The notes beneath the pieces are model-generated. The model made no database searches. It was not told where the DNA came from and saw only the letters and a list, made by a program, of their open reading frames with translations. Position numbers and translations under genes: made by a program. A DNA stretch of 51,462 bases. Source: an uncultured Burkholderiales bacterium. Its GTDB lineage: Bacteria > Pseudomonadota > Gammaproteobacteria > Burkholderiales > Burkholderiaceae_E. The stretch is taken from the NCBI GenBank assembly GCA_903903975.1, contig CAIVAS010000013.1, positions 1 to 51,462 of the forward strand. The letters are read 5' to 3'. Positions 8,379 through 17,250 of this stretch are shown one piece after another. The stretch's first letter is position 1. The number at the start of each line of letters is the position of its first letter.

Positions 8379-9533
8379 ATGTTTCGAGTCAGTGGTTTAT
8401 CCGCCGATATTTCGCCTGTTGCCTGGCGCGGCGTGGTGTGTCTGATGGCAGCCAGCACCGCCGATATTCTCGGTTCGCGCCTGCGTCTGGTTGATGCCCT
8501 GCGCTCGGACGGCTGGCGTGTCGTGGTCTGCTCGCAGCCCGACAGCGATGTTCAGCGTCTGACCGAGCGCGGTATCGAGCATCGGCCCATGAGCGTGACC
8601 GGCCCGCGTCGAAACCTGTTTGCGCGGCTCGCCACCTATGCCGCGTTTACCCGCACGCTGAGCAGGCTGCGACCGAATGTGGTCTTGAGCTGGACGCCCT
8701 CGGTCAATGCCTATGCGGCGCTGGCCGCCCGCAGCCTGATGCTGCCCTTGATTGCCAATGTCTCGGCGCGCGACGGCGATATGCTGCGCGACCGGCAGCG
8801 GCCGCGGCTCTTGCGCGCGGTGAGTCGCATGGCCTTCGGATGGCCGACCATGGTGTTTTTTCAGCACCGTGCCGATCAGCAGAGCTTCATTCGCGATCGG
8901 TGGGTCAAGTCATATCGTGCCTGCCAGTTGCCGGCGCTGAGCGTCGACGTCGACCGCTTTATGCCGGTGCCGCGCGAGGCACCGCATCAGCCTTGCTTCC
9001 TGCTGGCAGCCAGCCCGATACATGGCCATGGCCTGGATGATTTTGTGAAGGCCGCTCGCATCGTGCGTGCCGCCTGCCCGAACGTGCGTTTCGTTGTCGC
9101 CGGCGCGTTGTCGCCCGATCATCCTGACGCTGTGCCGATGGAGACTCTGGCTGCATGGCAGCACGAGGGGATCATCGAATGCCTGCCTGATCTGGCCGAC
9201 AAGGTGCGGGCCTATGCGCAAGCCGACTGCGTGGTGTTGCCGGCGACCGGAGAGTGTTTGCCGCACAGTCTTCTGGAGGCTGGCGCGATGGCCAAGCCCT
9301 CGATTGCCACCGATGTGGCAGGCTGTCGCGATGTCGTTGTCGACGGTGTCACCGGGCTGATGGTTGCACCGGGCGATGCAAGCGCACTGGCCGAGTCGAT
9401 GATGACGATGCTGCGGATGCCCGACCATCAGCGCATCGCGATGGGCGAGCAGGCCCGTGAGCGCATCGTTGCGGAATTCGATGATGCGCTGGTCATCAAT
9501 GCCTATCGGCAGATGCTGAGCATGAAGCCTTGA
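8379..9533 (+). CDS. Glycosyltransferase, GT4 family
   Basis: A 384-residue protein with the two Rossmann-like domains of GT-B glycosyltransferases. The N-terminal half carries SRLRLVDALRSDGWRVVVCS and LRPNVVLSWTPSVNAYAAL. The C-terminal half has the nucleotide-sugar-binding region VLPATGECLPHSLLEAGAMAKPS, with the E-x7-E type spacing of GT4 retaining enzymes, then GVTGLMVAPGDASAL. It would transfer a sugar to a lipid or polysaccharide at the cytoplasmic membrane face. It is a lone gene with no other polysaccharide genes nearby, so donor and acceptor cannot be predicted. No strong Shine-Dalgarno sequence precedes the ATG; an internal Met at residue 22 is a possible alternative start. Confidence 0.82.
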   Translation: MFRVSGLSADISPVAWRGVVCLMAASTADILGSRLRLVDALRSDGWRVVVCSQPDSDVQRLTERGIEHRPMSVTGPRRNLFARLATYAAFTRTLSRLRPNVVLSWTPSVNAYAALAARSLMLPLIANVSARDGDMLRDRQRPRLLRAVSRMAFGWPTMVFFQHRADQQSFIRDRWVKSYRACQLPALSVDVDRFMPVPREAPHQPCFLLAASPIHGHGLDDFVKAARIVRAACPNVRFVVAGALSPDHPDAVPMETLAAWQHEGIIECLPDLADKVRAYAQADCVVLPATGECLPHSLLEAGAMAKPSIATDVAGCRDVVVDGVTGLMVAPGDASALAESMMTMLRMPDHQRIAMGEQARERIVAEFDDALVINAYRQMLSMKP

Positions 9534-9595
9534 GGCTGCTCGGGTGACGGTGCCGCCAGGCGTCCGTGGCCCCGGTTGCGGCCTGGTCTCTTATC

Positions 9596-10723
9596 TCATT
9601 TCGGCGTGCCGAAGAGGGCCGAACGCGCGGCCTCATTCGGGAACACGCAGGCCACATCATGGGCGCACCCCGGCACGATGGTGACCGTTCGCTGAGGGTT
9701 TTGCGACAGCATGGCGCGATCGTAGGCGGCATAGGCCAGGCCGCGCTGCAGACGAAACGGCCCCTGCACACTAGCGGCGCACGACTTGTCGAGAATGCCG
9801 TAGAAGGTGCCGGGCGCTTTGCTGCTGTCGAGCGAGGCCTCGAGGTAATACACCTCTGAGCGCGCATATTGATTGCGAGCCTGGGCGCCGCGATCGGCCA
9901 ATGCGGCAGGCAGTTTGTTCATGCCGTATTTCCAATCATTGACGCCGGGGCAGCCCGATGCCGGCGTGGTCATCACGAAGCTGCAGGTGCCGGGCGACGC
10001 GGTGCTCGGGTTGTCGCAATTCGACCAGTCGGTGGCGACGCCATTTTGCTGTGGCACCGGCCGCTGCGGATCGAAGTAGAGCCACGAGCCCGGGTCGGAC
10101 ACCACGAAGCGCAGCGCGACGCCATCAGGCGGCGTGGCGAATCCGACATAGTGCTGCACGAATTGCGCGCCGGCCGAAAAGCCGGCGACCGTGATGGTCT
10201 GCAGGCTGGGCCACTGCTGCTTGAGGTGTTTCAACAGGGCATCGAGAGCGGCGTAGGACGTGGTGCCCGGGTCATTGGTGGCCACGGCGCCGCCCGGCCA
10301 TGCGCTGCAGGTCCAGACCAGATCGTTGCGGCGGGCGGCGGGCACGCCGGGCGTCCGGCAGGATTTGTCCTGCGAGTCGGGAACCTGAAAGACCGGCGCC
10401 AGCACCAGGGTATCGGCCATCGCGTCCGCTTTTTGGGCCGCCAGCAGCGCGGCGTTGAAGGTCTTGTTGGCATCCCGCGGAAAGCCATGCATGGCAACAA
10501 GAGCGCGAGTCGGTTTGGCGGTGGCGGCTTCGTGTTTCGGCAATGACGCGTAGTAGTGCAAGGCACCGCGCGCGCCCTCAGGGGTGAAGGTTTGATAGCA
10601 GATGTTGCTCGCCCCGCTGCGGCAAGGCGCGGCTGCGGCGCTGTCCTTGTCAGCCGGATAGCCGAGAAGCGGCATGACGGTCAGTCCGCACAAGGCGGCG
10701 ATGAGGCGTAAGGGATTGCGCAT
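9596..10723 (-). CDS. Secreted alpha/beta hydrolase
   Basis: A 375-residue predicted exported protein: MRNPLRLIAALCGLTVMPLLG forms a signal peptide, followed by a PADKDSAAAAP stretch. The nucleophile elbow GFSAGA (about residue 190) and an early ALVAMHGFPRDAN oxyanion-type segment mark an alpha/beta hydrolase. GCAHDVACVF near the C-terminus probably holds the catalytic His. Several cysteines suggest disulfides. The layout recalls secreted esterases or polyester depolymerases, but I cannot name a substrate. The frame is open upstream to 11119, overlapping the divergent ABC-importer gene; the start at 10723 is chosen because the signal peptide begins there. It stands alone, divergent from the importer. 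Confidence 0.75.
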   Translation of the reverse strand: MRNPLRLIAALCGLTVMPLLGYPADKDSAAAAPCRSGASNICYQTFTPEGARGALHYYASLPKHEAATAKPTRALVAMHGFPRDANKTFNAALLAAQKADAMADTLVLAPVFQVPDSQDKSCRTPGVPAARRNDLVWTCSAWPGGAVATNDPGTTSYAALDALLKHLKQQWPSLQTITVAGFSAGAQFVQHYVGFATPPDGVALRFVVSDPGSWLYFDPQRPVPQQNGVATDWSNCDNPSTASPGTCSFVMTTPASGCPGVNDWKYGMNKLPAALADRGAQARNQYARSEVYYLEASLDSSKAPGTFYGILDKSCAASVQGPFRLQRGLAYAAYDRAMLSQNPQRTVTIVPGCAHDVACVFPNEAARSALFGTPK

Positions 10724-10857
10724 GTCGATCCGCCGGGAGGGTTGATGACGCAGAAGGGGTGTTGACGATTGAATCGCCGAGAGTCCTGATTGTAGGTCGC
10801 GTGCGCGTCGCGTCCTTGACACACGCAGCCTTCTCCACGACCCTTCGGGACGATACG

Positions 10858-10891
10858 AAAAAGGGACGGCGGACTTAGTCCGGTTCGTCCC
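10858..10891 (-). terminator. Minus-strand intrinsic terminator-like hairpin
   Basis: On the minus strand GGGACG pairs with CGTCCC and CGGAC with GTCCG around a TAA loop, and the hairpin is followed by TTTTT. On the plus strand the same hairpin (10863-10891) lies in the leader of the ABC-importer operon, 15 bp before its AGGAG ribosome-binding site, and has no U-tract. Confidence 0.55.
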
Positions 10892-10916
10892 ATAAGAGTC
10901 CTCACAGGAGCGCGTC

Positions 10917-12452
10917 TTGAATCCTAGCAGTCCCCTCTCATCAGCCCTGCGATGGCTGAGCATCGTTTTCGCGGTCGCGGCCATAGCCCTGGCATCCTCG
11001 GCTGCGTCGGCACAGAGCCCGATGCGCGGTGGCTCGCTCAGCATCGGACTCGAAAACGATTTGCCTGGCCTTGATCCGCTGGTCTTTGCGTCCTTCAATG
11101 AGAAGCAGGCCGGCTTCACCGTCTATGACACGCTGCTCGACATCGACGAGAAGGGCAAGCTGGTGCCCAAGCTCGCCGAGCGCTTCGAGTCGGCGCCTGA
11201 TGCCACCTGGTTCAAGCTGACGCTGCGTTCGGGTGTGAAGTTTCATGACGACACGCCCTGCGATGCCGCGGCAGTGGTGGCGCATTTCAATCGGCTGATG
11301 GATCCGAAGCTGCGCTATCGCTGGGCCGCTGATCTGGCCGGCATCGCGAAGATCGACGCGACCGGACCGCTTGAAGTCATGATCACCATGAAGTCGCCGT
11401 CGGCGCAATTTCCTGCCGTGCTGGCCGACGTCTCGGGCATGGTGGTGTCGCCCACCGCGGTGAAAAAATATGGCGAGAACTATTTGGCCAATCCGGTCGG
11501 CACCGGCCCCTTCGTTTTCAAGGAATGGCGGCGCGGCTCGCATATCGTGTTCACCCGTAACAGCAACTATTGGAAGGGGCCGGTCCATCTGGACGAAGTC
11601 GTGCTGCGTGCCATGCCCGATACCGAGACCCGCATGGCCAGCCTGAAGGCGGGCGATCTCGACATCGTGATGAATGCGCCCGCCAAGGATGTGATCGAGG
11701 CACGGAGCGCGAAAAAGCTGACGGTGCTCGATGCCGGCAGCCTCGGCTCGACCTTCGTGATGATCAACCTGCAGCAGCCGGATGTCTCGGACCTGCGGGT
11801 GCGACAGGCGCTGGCCCATGCCATTGACCGTGACACCCTCAACAAGGTGGTCAACAAAGGCCTGCTCAAGGTGGCGAGCACGCCCTTCGGCAGTGGCCTG
11901 GCGCCGCATGAGCAGGTCGAGGGCTATCCGAAATACGATCCGGCCAAGGCGAAGCAATTGCTTGCGCAGTATGGCAAGCCGGTGAAACTGAAGTTCGCGT
12001 CGAGCAATGCACCGCTGTCGCTGCTGGGCGCCCAGGCGATCCAGCAGATGTGGAAGAAGGTCGGCGTTGAGTCCGAGATCGTGCCTTATGACTCGGTTCA
12101 ACTGGTGCGCACGGCAGGGCAACGTGAGTATCAGGTGATGGGGTATCGCTGGCAGGGTGGTGTCGATCCCGATCGCAACGTCTACATTTTTTTCCATTCG
12201 AAAGGCACCTCCAATCGTACCGGTTACAGCAACCCGGAAATGGACAAACTGCTCGATGCCGGGCGCGCCACCACCGATCCGGCGCAGCGCCTGAGCATTT
12301 ATCGTCAGGTCAACCAACTGCTGGCCCGCGATCTGCCGTATCTGTTCCTCGCCTACTTCAACAACATCAGCCTGGCCAATCCGGCGGTCAAGGGGCTGGC
12401 GCCGATTGCCGACGGCATCATCCGACCGGCCGACGTCTGGAAGGTGCGCTGA
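10917..12452 (+). CDS. ABC importer substrate-binding protein, peptide/opine/nickel family
   Basis: Periplasmic binding protein (SBP family 5) that would deliver peptides or similar ligands to the permease encoded downstream. The 511-residue product has a signal peptide (hydrophobic LRWLSIVFAVAAIALASS, cleavage near ASAQS), then RGGSLSIGLENDLPGLDPLVF and FEWR-type motifs such as GTGPFVFKEW and NPVGTGPF that are typical of DppA/OppA relatives. The start is TTG, supported by AGGAG seven bases upstream and by the position of the signal peptide. It is the first gene of a five-gene operon with two permeases and two ATPases. The ligand is not predictable; peptides, glutathione and opines are all possible. 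Confidence 0.9.
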   Translation: MNPSSPLSSALRWLSIVFAVAAIALASSAASAQSPMRGGSLSIGLENDLPGLDPLVFASFNEKQAGFTVYDTLLDIDEKGKLVPKLAERFESAPDATWFKLTLRSGVKFHDDTPCDAAAVVAHFNRLMDPKLRYRWAADLAGIAKIDATGPLEVMITMKSPSAQFPAVLADVSGMVVSPTAVKKYGENYLANPVGTGPFVFKEWRRGSHIVFTRNSNYWKGPVHLDEVVLRAMPDTETRMASLKAGDLDIVMNAPAKDVIEARSAKKLTVLDAGSLGSTFVMINLQQPDVSDLRVRQALAHAIDRDTLNKVVNKGLLKVASTPFGSGLAPHEQVEGYPKYDPAKAKQLLAQYGKPVKLKFASSNAPLSLLGAQAIQQMWKKVGVESEIVPYDSVQLVRTAGQREYQVMGYRWQGGVDPDRNVYIFFHSKGTSNRTGYSNPEMDKLLDAGRATTDPAQRLSIYRQVNQLLARDLPYLFLAYFNNISLANPAVKGLAPIADGIIRPADVWKVR

Positions 12453-12539
12453 TGCCTCTCGGCAGCCTGGCGCGGTCGGCGCGCCCTGTCGGTTTTTGCG
12501 GTCGGTCGCCCTGTCCATCTCGAATCGAAAGCTGAGCGC

Positions 12540-13502
12540 GTGCTGAACTCGGCCTTCCTGCGCAGACTGCAGGTTCAGGTGCTGACGCTGCTGGTGATTC
12601 TGCTGGCGGCCACCGCCCTGACCTTCTTCATCACCAACGTGCTGCCGGGTGATGCGGCGGCGGCGATTCTTGGCGACAACGCCACCCCTGCCGACATCGC
12701 GTCGCTGCGTGCAGAGTTGGGGTTGGACCGCAATATCGTCGTGCGCTATGTCGACTGGCTGGGCCACGCGCTGCGCGGTGACCTCGGCAAGTCCTATCGC
12801 ACCCGCGAGCACATCTCGACGATGATCGGCGATCGTTTGCCGGTCACCCTCGAGCTCATCCTGCTCACTCAGCTCATTGCGCTGGCCTTTGCGGTGCCGG
12901 CCGGCATCCTGGCTGCCTATCGCAGCCGCACGAAGGTCGATTCGGCGCTGGCCACCGTCTCGATCGGCCTGCTGTCGACGCCGGCCTTTGTCAAAGGCAT
13001 CCTGCTGATCTACCTGATGTCGGTGCTGCTCGGCTGGTTTCCGGCCTCGGGCTATAAGAGTCTTTCGGATGGGCTGGGCGCCAATCTGCACAGTCTGGCG
13101 CTGCCGGCGATGACGCTCGCGCTCGCCGAATTTCCGGTCTACATGCGACTGCTTCGCGCCGACATGATCAGCACGCTGCAGCAGGACTACATCCTGGTGG
13201 CGCGCGCCAAAGGGCTAAGCGTTCGCGAGATTCTGCTGGGTCATGCGCTGCGGCCGTCGTCGCTGTCGCTGGTGACCGTGGTCGGCATCAATCTTGGCCG
13301 TCTGGTGGGTGGCGCGGTCGTCATCGAGACCCTGTTTGCGCTGCCCGGCATCGGCCAGATGCTGGTCAATGCGGTCTATCAGCACGACCAGTTCGTGATC
13401 CAGGGCGTGGTGCTTGTGATTGCCACCGGCTTCGTGCTGATCAATCTGCTGGTGGACCTGATGTATGCGGTGATCGATCCGAGGGTGCGAATCAGTGGCT
13501 GA
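12540..13502 (+). CDS. ABC importer permease, DppB/OppB type
   Basis: A 320-residue inner-membrane protein with about six transmembrane segments, beginning VLTLLVILLAATALTFF. It has the family feature FFITNVLPGDAA after the first helix and the cytoplasmic EAA loop around HALRPSSLSLVTVVGINLG (about 235-253), which docks with the ATPases. The GTG start follows an 87-bp gap after the binding-protein gene. Its last eight bases overlap the start of the second permease gene. It forms the translocation pore together with that permease. Confidence 0.92.
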   Translation: MLNSAFLRRLQVQVLTLLVILLAATALTFFITNVLPGDAAAAILGDNATPADIASLRAELGLDRNIVVRYVDWLGHALRGDLGKSYRTREHISTMIGDRLPVTLELILLTQLIALAFAVPAGILAAYRSRTKVDSALATVSIGLLSTPAFVKGILLIYLMSVLLGWFPASGYKSLSDGLGANLHSLALPAMTLALAEFPVYMRLLRADMISTLQQDYILVARAKGLSVREILLGHALRPSSLSLVTVVGINLGRLVGGAVVIETLFALPGIGQMLVNAVYQHDQFVIQGVVLVIATGFVLINLLVDLMYAVIDPRVRISG

Positions 13503-14358
13503 GACGATTGCGACGATTGCTGCGCCTGCAAAGTCCGCCGCGCGCAAGTGGCTCGAGCCGGGTCTCCTGCTGGCGGTGGCCTGGCTGCTGGCGCTGCTCG
13601 TGCTTGCCGTGCTCGTGCCCTGGCTCGGGCTAGTCAGCCCGGAAGAGGCCGATCTGCTGGCCACGCTTGAGTCGCCGGGTGCCGAGCACTGGCTTGGCAC
13701 CGATTCGCTGGGTCGCGATACCTTGTCGCGGCTGATCTGGGGCGGCAGGGTGTCGCTGGTGGTGGCGGTCGGCAGCGTGGCGATCGGTCTTGCGATCGGT
13801 GGCGCGCTCGGCCTTGTGGCCGGTTTTTTCGGCGCGATGACCGACCGCCTGATCATGGGCGTGATGACTGTCATGCTCTGCTTTCCCGGGATCATTCTGG
13901 CGATCGCGCTGGTCTCGAGCCTGGGGCCGAGTGTGGGCAATGTCACCGGGGCCATCGGCGTCATCTTCGTGCCGGCCTTTGCCCGGATCGCCCGGGCCAA
14001 TACCCTGAGCCTGCGTGATCGCGAATTCGTGTTGGCCGCGCGTCTGATCGGCGCCAGCGTGCCCCGCATCCTGCTGCGTGAAGTGCTGCCCAACCTGATG
14101 CCGGCGCTGCTGTCGTATGCGGTGGTGATGCTGGGTGTGGCCATACTGGCTGAGGCGGCGCTCGGTTTTCTGGGGCTGTCGGTGCGACCACCGCAGCCGA
14201 GCTGGGGCGGCATGATCGCCTCCGAGCGATCGAGCCTGGTGGAAGCACCGCTGGCGGTCTTCATCCCGGCCATCTGGATGTTTCTGACGGTGCTGGCGAT
14301 CAACTGGATCGGCGAATCGGTGCGACGCCTCTTCGACATCAAGGCACAGACGCTGTGA
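13495..14358 (+). CDS. ABC importer permease, DppC/OppC type
   Basis: A 287-residue inner-membrane protein with about six helices and the DppC/OppC signature HWLGTDSLGRDTLSRLIWGGR (key residues GTDxxGRDxxSR, about 63-75). The EAA loop is near REVLPNLMPALLSYAVV. Its GTG start lies inside the end of the preceding permease gene, which implies coupled translation. Together the two permeases form the membrane part of the importer. Confidence 0.92.
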   Translation: MAETIATIAAPAKSAARKWLEPGLLLAVAWLLALLVLAVLVPWLGLVSPEEADLLATLESPGAEHWLGTDSLGRDTLSRLIWGGRVSLVVAVGSVAIGLAIGGALGLVAGFFGAMTDRLIMGVMTVMLCFPGIILAIALVSSLGPSVGNVTGAIGVIFVPAFARIARANTLSLRDREFVLAARLIGASVPRILLREVLPNLMPALLSYAVVMLGVAILAEAALGFLGLSVRPPQPSWGGMIASERSSLVEAPLAVFIPAIWMFLTVLAINWIGESVRRLFDIKAQTL

Positions 14359-14382
14359 TTCGGGTGCGATCAATGAGGTGCT

Positions 14383-15432
14383 ATGAGTGAGCTTGTTCGC
14401 GCGGATTCGCAGGCGGCGGCCATCGACGCAGCGCCATTGTTGAGCGTGCGCGATCTGTCAGTGCGATTTGCCAGCCCGCGGGGCTCGGTCTGCGCGGTCA
14501 ATGGCGTCGGGCTCGAGCTGCGTGCCGGGCGCACGCTGGCGATCGTCGGCGAGTCGGGTTCGGGCAAGAGCGTGCTGTCGCGATCGATCCTGCGGCTGCT
14601 GCCCCCTTCGACCACGACCCAGACCGGCGCGATCCGCTTTGATGGACGGGACCTCTCATCGATGAACGAGGACGACCTGCGGAAAGTCCGGGGCCGCGAG
14701 ATCGCGATGATCTTCCAGGACCCGATGTCCTCGCTCAATCCGGTGCTGACCATCGGCCGCCAGATCGGCGAGGTGCTCGGCAAGCATCTCGGGCTGGCAC
14801 GCGCAGCGCGTGAGGCGCGCACCGTCGAGCTGCTCGAGGCGGTCGGCATCTCGGCGCCGCGTCAGCGGCTGGGCGAATATCCGCATCAGTTGTCGGGCGG
14901 TATGCGTCAGCGCGTGATGATTGCGATGGCGCTGGCTTGCAACCCGAAGATCCTGATTGCCGACGAGCCGACGACCGCGCTTGATGTGACTATCCAGATG
15001 CAGATCCTGGTGCTGCTCAAGCGTCGCCAGCGCGAGACCGGCATGGCGATGATCTTCATCAGCCATGACCTGGCGGCGGTGAGCGGTGTGGCCGACGAGG
15101 TGGCGGTGATGTATGCCGGGCGGATCGTCGAGCAGGCGCCGGTCGACGAATTCTTTGCCTCGCGCCGCATGCCCTACGGCGAGGCGCTGCTGCGGGCCCG
15201 ACCGATGGCCGATGCGTCCGGCGGCCAGCGCCTGGAAGCCATCGGCGGAAGACCCCCTGATCTGGCGGCGTTGCCGCCGGGCTGTGCCTTTGCCGACCGC
15301 TGCAAGCATGTCCAGCCCGACTGTCTGCTCACGGTTCCGCCGATGGTGATCGAGGCTCGTCGTCGCTATGCCTGTCTGCATCCGCTGTCGGATGCGGCGG
15401 CATCCGGTGTGTCGACGGCGCACGCGACATGA
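14383..15432 (+). CDS. ABC importer ATPase, DppD/OppD type
   Basis: A 349-residue ATP-binding subunit. Walker A is GESGSGKS (about 52-59), the signature is LSGGMRQR, Walker B is [12 protein letters not shown] and the switch is ISHDL. The C-terminus carries the oligopeptide/dipeptide-transporter extension with cysteines in [14 protein letters not shown], where relatives bind an iron-sulfur cluster. A GAGGTG ribosome-binding site precedes the ATG. It lies 24 bp after the second permease and overlaps the next ATPase gene by four bases (ATGA). Confidence 0.94.
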   Translation: MSELVRADSQAAAIDAAPLLSVRDLSVRFASPRGSVCAVNGVGLELRAGRTLAIVGESGSGKSVLSRSILRLLPPSTTTQTGAIRFDGRDLSSMNEDDLRKVRGREIAMIFQDPMSSLNPVLTIGRQIGEVLGKHLGLARAAREARTVELLEAVGISAPRQRLGEYPHQLSGGMRQRVMIAMALACNPKILIADEPTTALDVTIQMQILVLLKRRQRETGMAMIFISHDLAAVSGVADEVAVMYAGRIVEQAPVDEFFASRRMPYGEALLRARPMADASGGQRLEAIGGRPPDLAALPPGCAFADRCKHVQPDCLLTVPPMVIEARRRYACLHPLSDAAASGVSTAHAT

Positions 15433-16400
15433 GCGCCCCGGTGCTTGAGGTGCGTGATCTGGTGCGCCGATTCAGGCGTGCCGATGGTCGCTGGGTGATC
15501 GCGGTCGACTCGGTGAGCTTTGCGCTCGAGCGCGGCGAGACCCTCGGGCTGGTCGGCGAGTCGGGCTGCGGCAAGTCGTCGCTGGCGCGCGCGATCGTGC
15601 AGCTGCCCCCGCCCGATGCCGGCGCGGTGCTGCTCGATGGCGAGGATCTGACGCAGGGCTCGACACAGGCCCTGCGCGAGCGCCGGCGTCGGATGCAGAT
15701 GGTGTTTCAGGATCCGGTGTCATCGCTCAATCCGCGCCGCCGGGTGGGCGAGATTGTCGGCGAGCCGCTTCAGGTCTGGGGCGGCGGATTGGCGGCCGAT
15801 CAGCACGATCGGGTGGCGGCGGCGCTGACCGAAGTCGGCTTCGATGCCGAGACCGTCTGGTCGCGCCGGCCGCACGAGATGTCGGGGGGCCAGTGCCAGC
15901 GGATTGCGATTGCCCGCGCCCTGATGCTCGAGCCCGAGGTGCTGGTGCTTGATGAGCCGGTGTCGGCGCTCGATGTGTCGGTGCAGGCGCAGATCCTGAA
16001 TCTGCTGATCGACATTCGTGCAAAGCGCAGTTTCAGCATGCTGTTCATCAGCCACGATCTGGCGGTGATCCGCAATCTGTGCGATCGGGTGGCGGTGATG
16101 TATCTGGGGCGCATCGTCGAGATCGGGCGCACCGAGGACATCTATCGACGGCCTTCGCATCCCTATACCCGCGCCCTGCTCGATTCAGTGCTGGTGCCGG
16201 GGCGTGCGTTGCCGGAGCAGGAGGCGCTCGGCGGTGAGTTGCCCTCGATTCACAACCCGCCGAGCGGCTGCCATTTCAGGACCCGCTGCGCTCGCGCCAC
16301 CGAGCGGTGCGCAAGCGAGGTGCCGGTGTTGTCGGTGACACCGGGCGGCCAGCGCAGTGCATGCTTTCATCCGCTGGTGGAACTGAGCCGCAGCGTCTGA
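15429..16400 (+). CDS. ABC importer ATPase, DppF/OppF type
   Basis: A 323-residue ATP-binding subunit that would pair with the preceding ATPase. Walker A GESGCGKSS (about 44-52), signature MSGGQCQR, Walker B VLVLDEPVSALD and ISHDL are all present. The C-terminal extension contains CHFRTRCARATERC. It starts at an ATGA overlap and closes the operon. The stop lies only four bases from the end of the convergent peroxiredoxin gene, so the two transcripts must overlap at their 3' ends. Confidence 0.94.
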   Translation: MSAPVLEVRDLVRRFRRADGRWVIAVDSVSFALERGETLGLVGESGCGKSSLARAIVQLPPPDAGAVLLDGEDLTQGSTQALRERRRRMQMVFQDPVSSLNPRRRVGEIVGEPLQVWGGGLAADQHDRVAAALTEVGFDAETVWSRRPHEMSGGQCQRIAIARALMLEPEVLVLDEPVSALDVSVQAQILNLLIDIRAKRSFSMLFISHDLAVIRNLCDRVAVMYLGRIVEIGRTEDIYRRPSHPYTRALLDSVLVPGRALPEQEALGGELPSIHNPPSGCHFRTRCARATERCASEVPVLSVTPGGQRSACFHPLVELSRSV

Positions 16401-16404
16401 GCGT

Positions 16405-17064
16405 TTACTTCGGCTGCGGCACGACCCGCAGATAGGGTTTGACCGTCTTCCAGCCGCCCGGGTATTTCTTTTTGGCGTCGTCATCCGACACCGAGGGCGC
16501 GATGATCACGTCCTGACCCGGCTTCCAGTTCACCGGCGTGGCCACCTGATGCTTGGCGGTCAGCTGGATTGAGTCGAGCACCCGCAGGACTTCGTCGAAG
16601 TTGCGACCGGTGCTCATCGGATAGACCAGCATCAGCTTGATCTTCTTGTCGGGGCCGATGAGAAAGACCGTGCGCACGGTGGCATTGTTGGCGGCGGTGC
16701 GGCCATCGGACGTGGTGCCGGCATCGGCGGGCAGCATGTCATAGAGCTTGGCCACCTTCAGTTCAGGGTCGCCGATCATCGGGAAATTCACCTTGTGGCC
16801 CTGGGTCTCTTCGATGTCGAGGGCCCACTTGCCGTGGCTGCTGGCCGGGTCGACGCTCAGGCCGATGATCTTGCAGTGGCGCTTGGCGAACTCGGGTTCG
16901 AGGCCGGCCATGTAGCCGAGCTCGGTGGTGCACACCGGGGTGAAGTCTTTCGGGTGCGAGAACAGGATGGCCCAGCTGTCGCCGATCCACTGATGGAAGT
17001 CGATCGTGCCTTGCGTGGTCTCGGCGGTGAAGTTCGGGGCGTCGTCATTGATGCGCAGTGACAT
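16405..17064 (-). CDS. 1-Cys peroxiredoxin (Prx6 family)
   Basis: Reduces peroxides with a single catalytic cysteine. The 219-residue protein has the Prx fold with the peroxidatic site SHPKDFTPVCTTELG, catalytic C45, and the Prx6-type C-terminal half with DGRTAANNATVRTVFLI and the dimerisation extension VNWKPGQDVIIAPSV. No canonical resolving cysteine is visible; C64 lies elsewhere. Cytoplasmic. It is convergent with the ABC operon and has no functional partner nearby. Reductant unknown. Confidence 0.95.
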   Translation of the reverse strand: MSLRINDDAPNFTAETTQGTIDFHQWIGDSWAILFSHPKDFTPVCTTELGYMAGLEPEFAKRHCKIIGLSVDPASSHGKWALDIEETQGHKVNFPMIGDPELKVAKLYDMLPADAGTTSDGRTAANNATVRTVFLIGPDKKIKLMLVYPMSTGRNFDEVLRVLDSIQLTAKHQVATPVNWKPGQDVIIAPSVSDDDAKKKYPGGWKTVKPYLRVVPQPK

Positions 17065-17250
17065 GGTCGTGGTCCTTGTGTGGGCCGCTTCGGCGGCGCA
17101 GGGTGTGGCGGGCTCGGCGACTGCAAAACTGCGCCGAAAACAGGGAGCGTGGAATCTACCCGCAGCTCCCGGGCTTTGCCAGCCCTCTGTTTGATCGAAG
17201 TTAAGATCGAAACGGATCTTGGGCGAGGCAGGCTGGCGCGGAGGCCTCTT

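Noticed and set aside
10941-13091. Very long minus-strand open frame (716 codons) opposite the importer genes
   Set aside because: It is antisense to a clear binding protein and permease, rich in Arg, His and Gln, and without family motifs. Such frames are common opposite high-GC genes.
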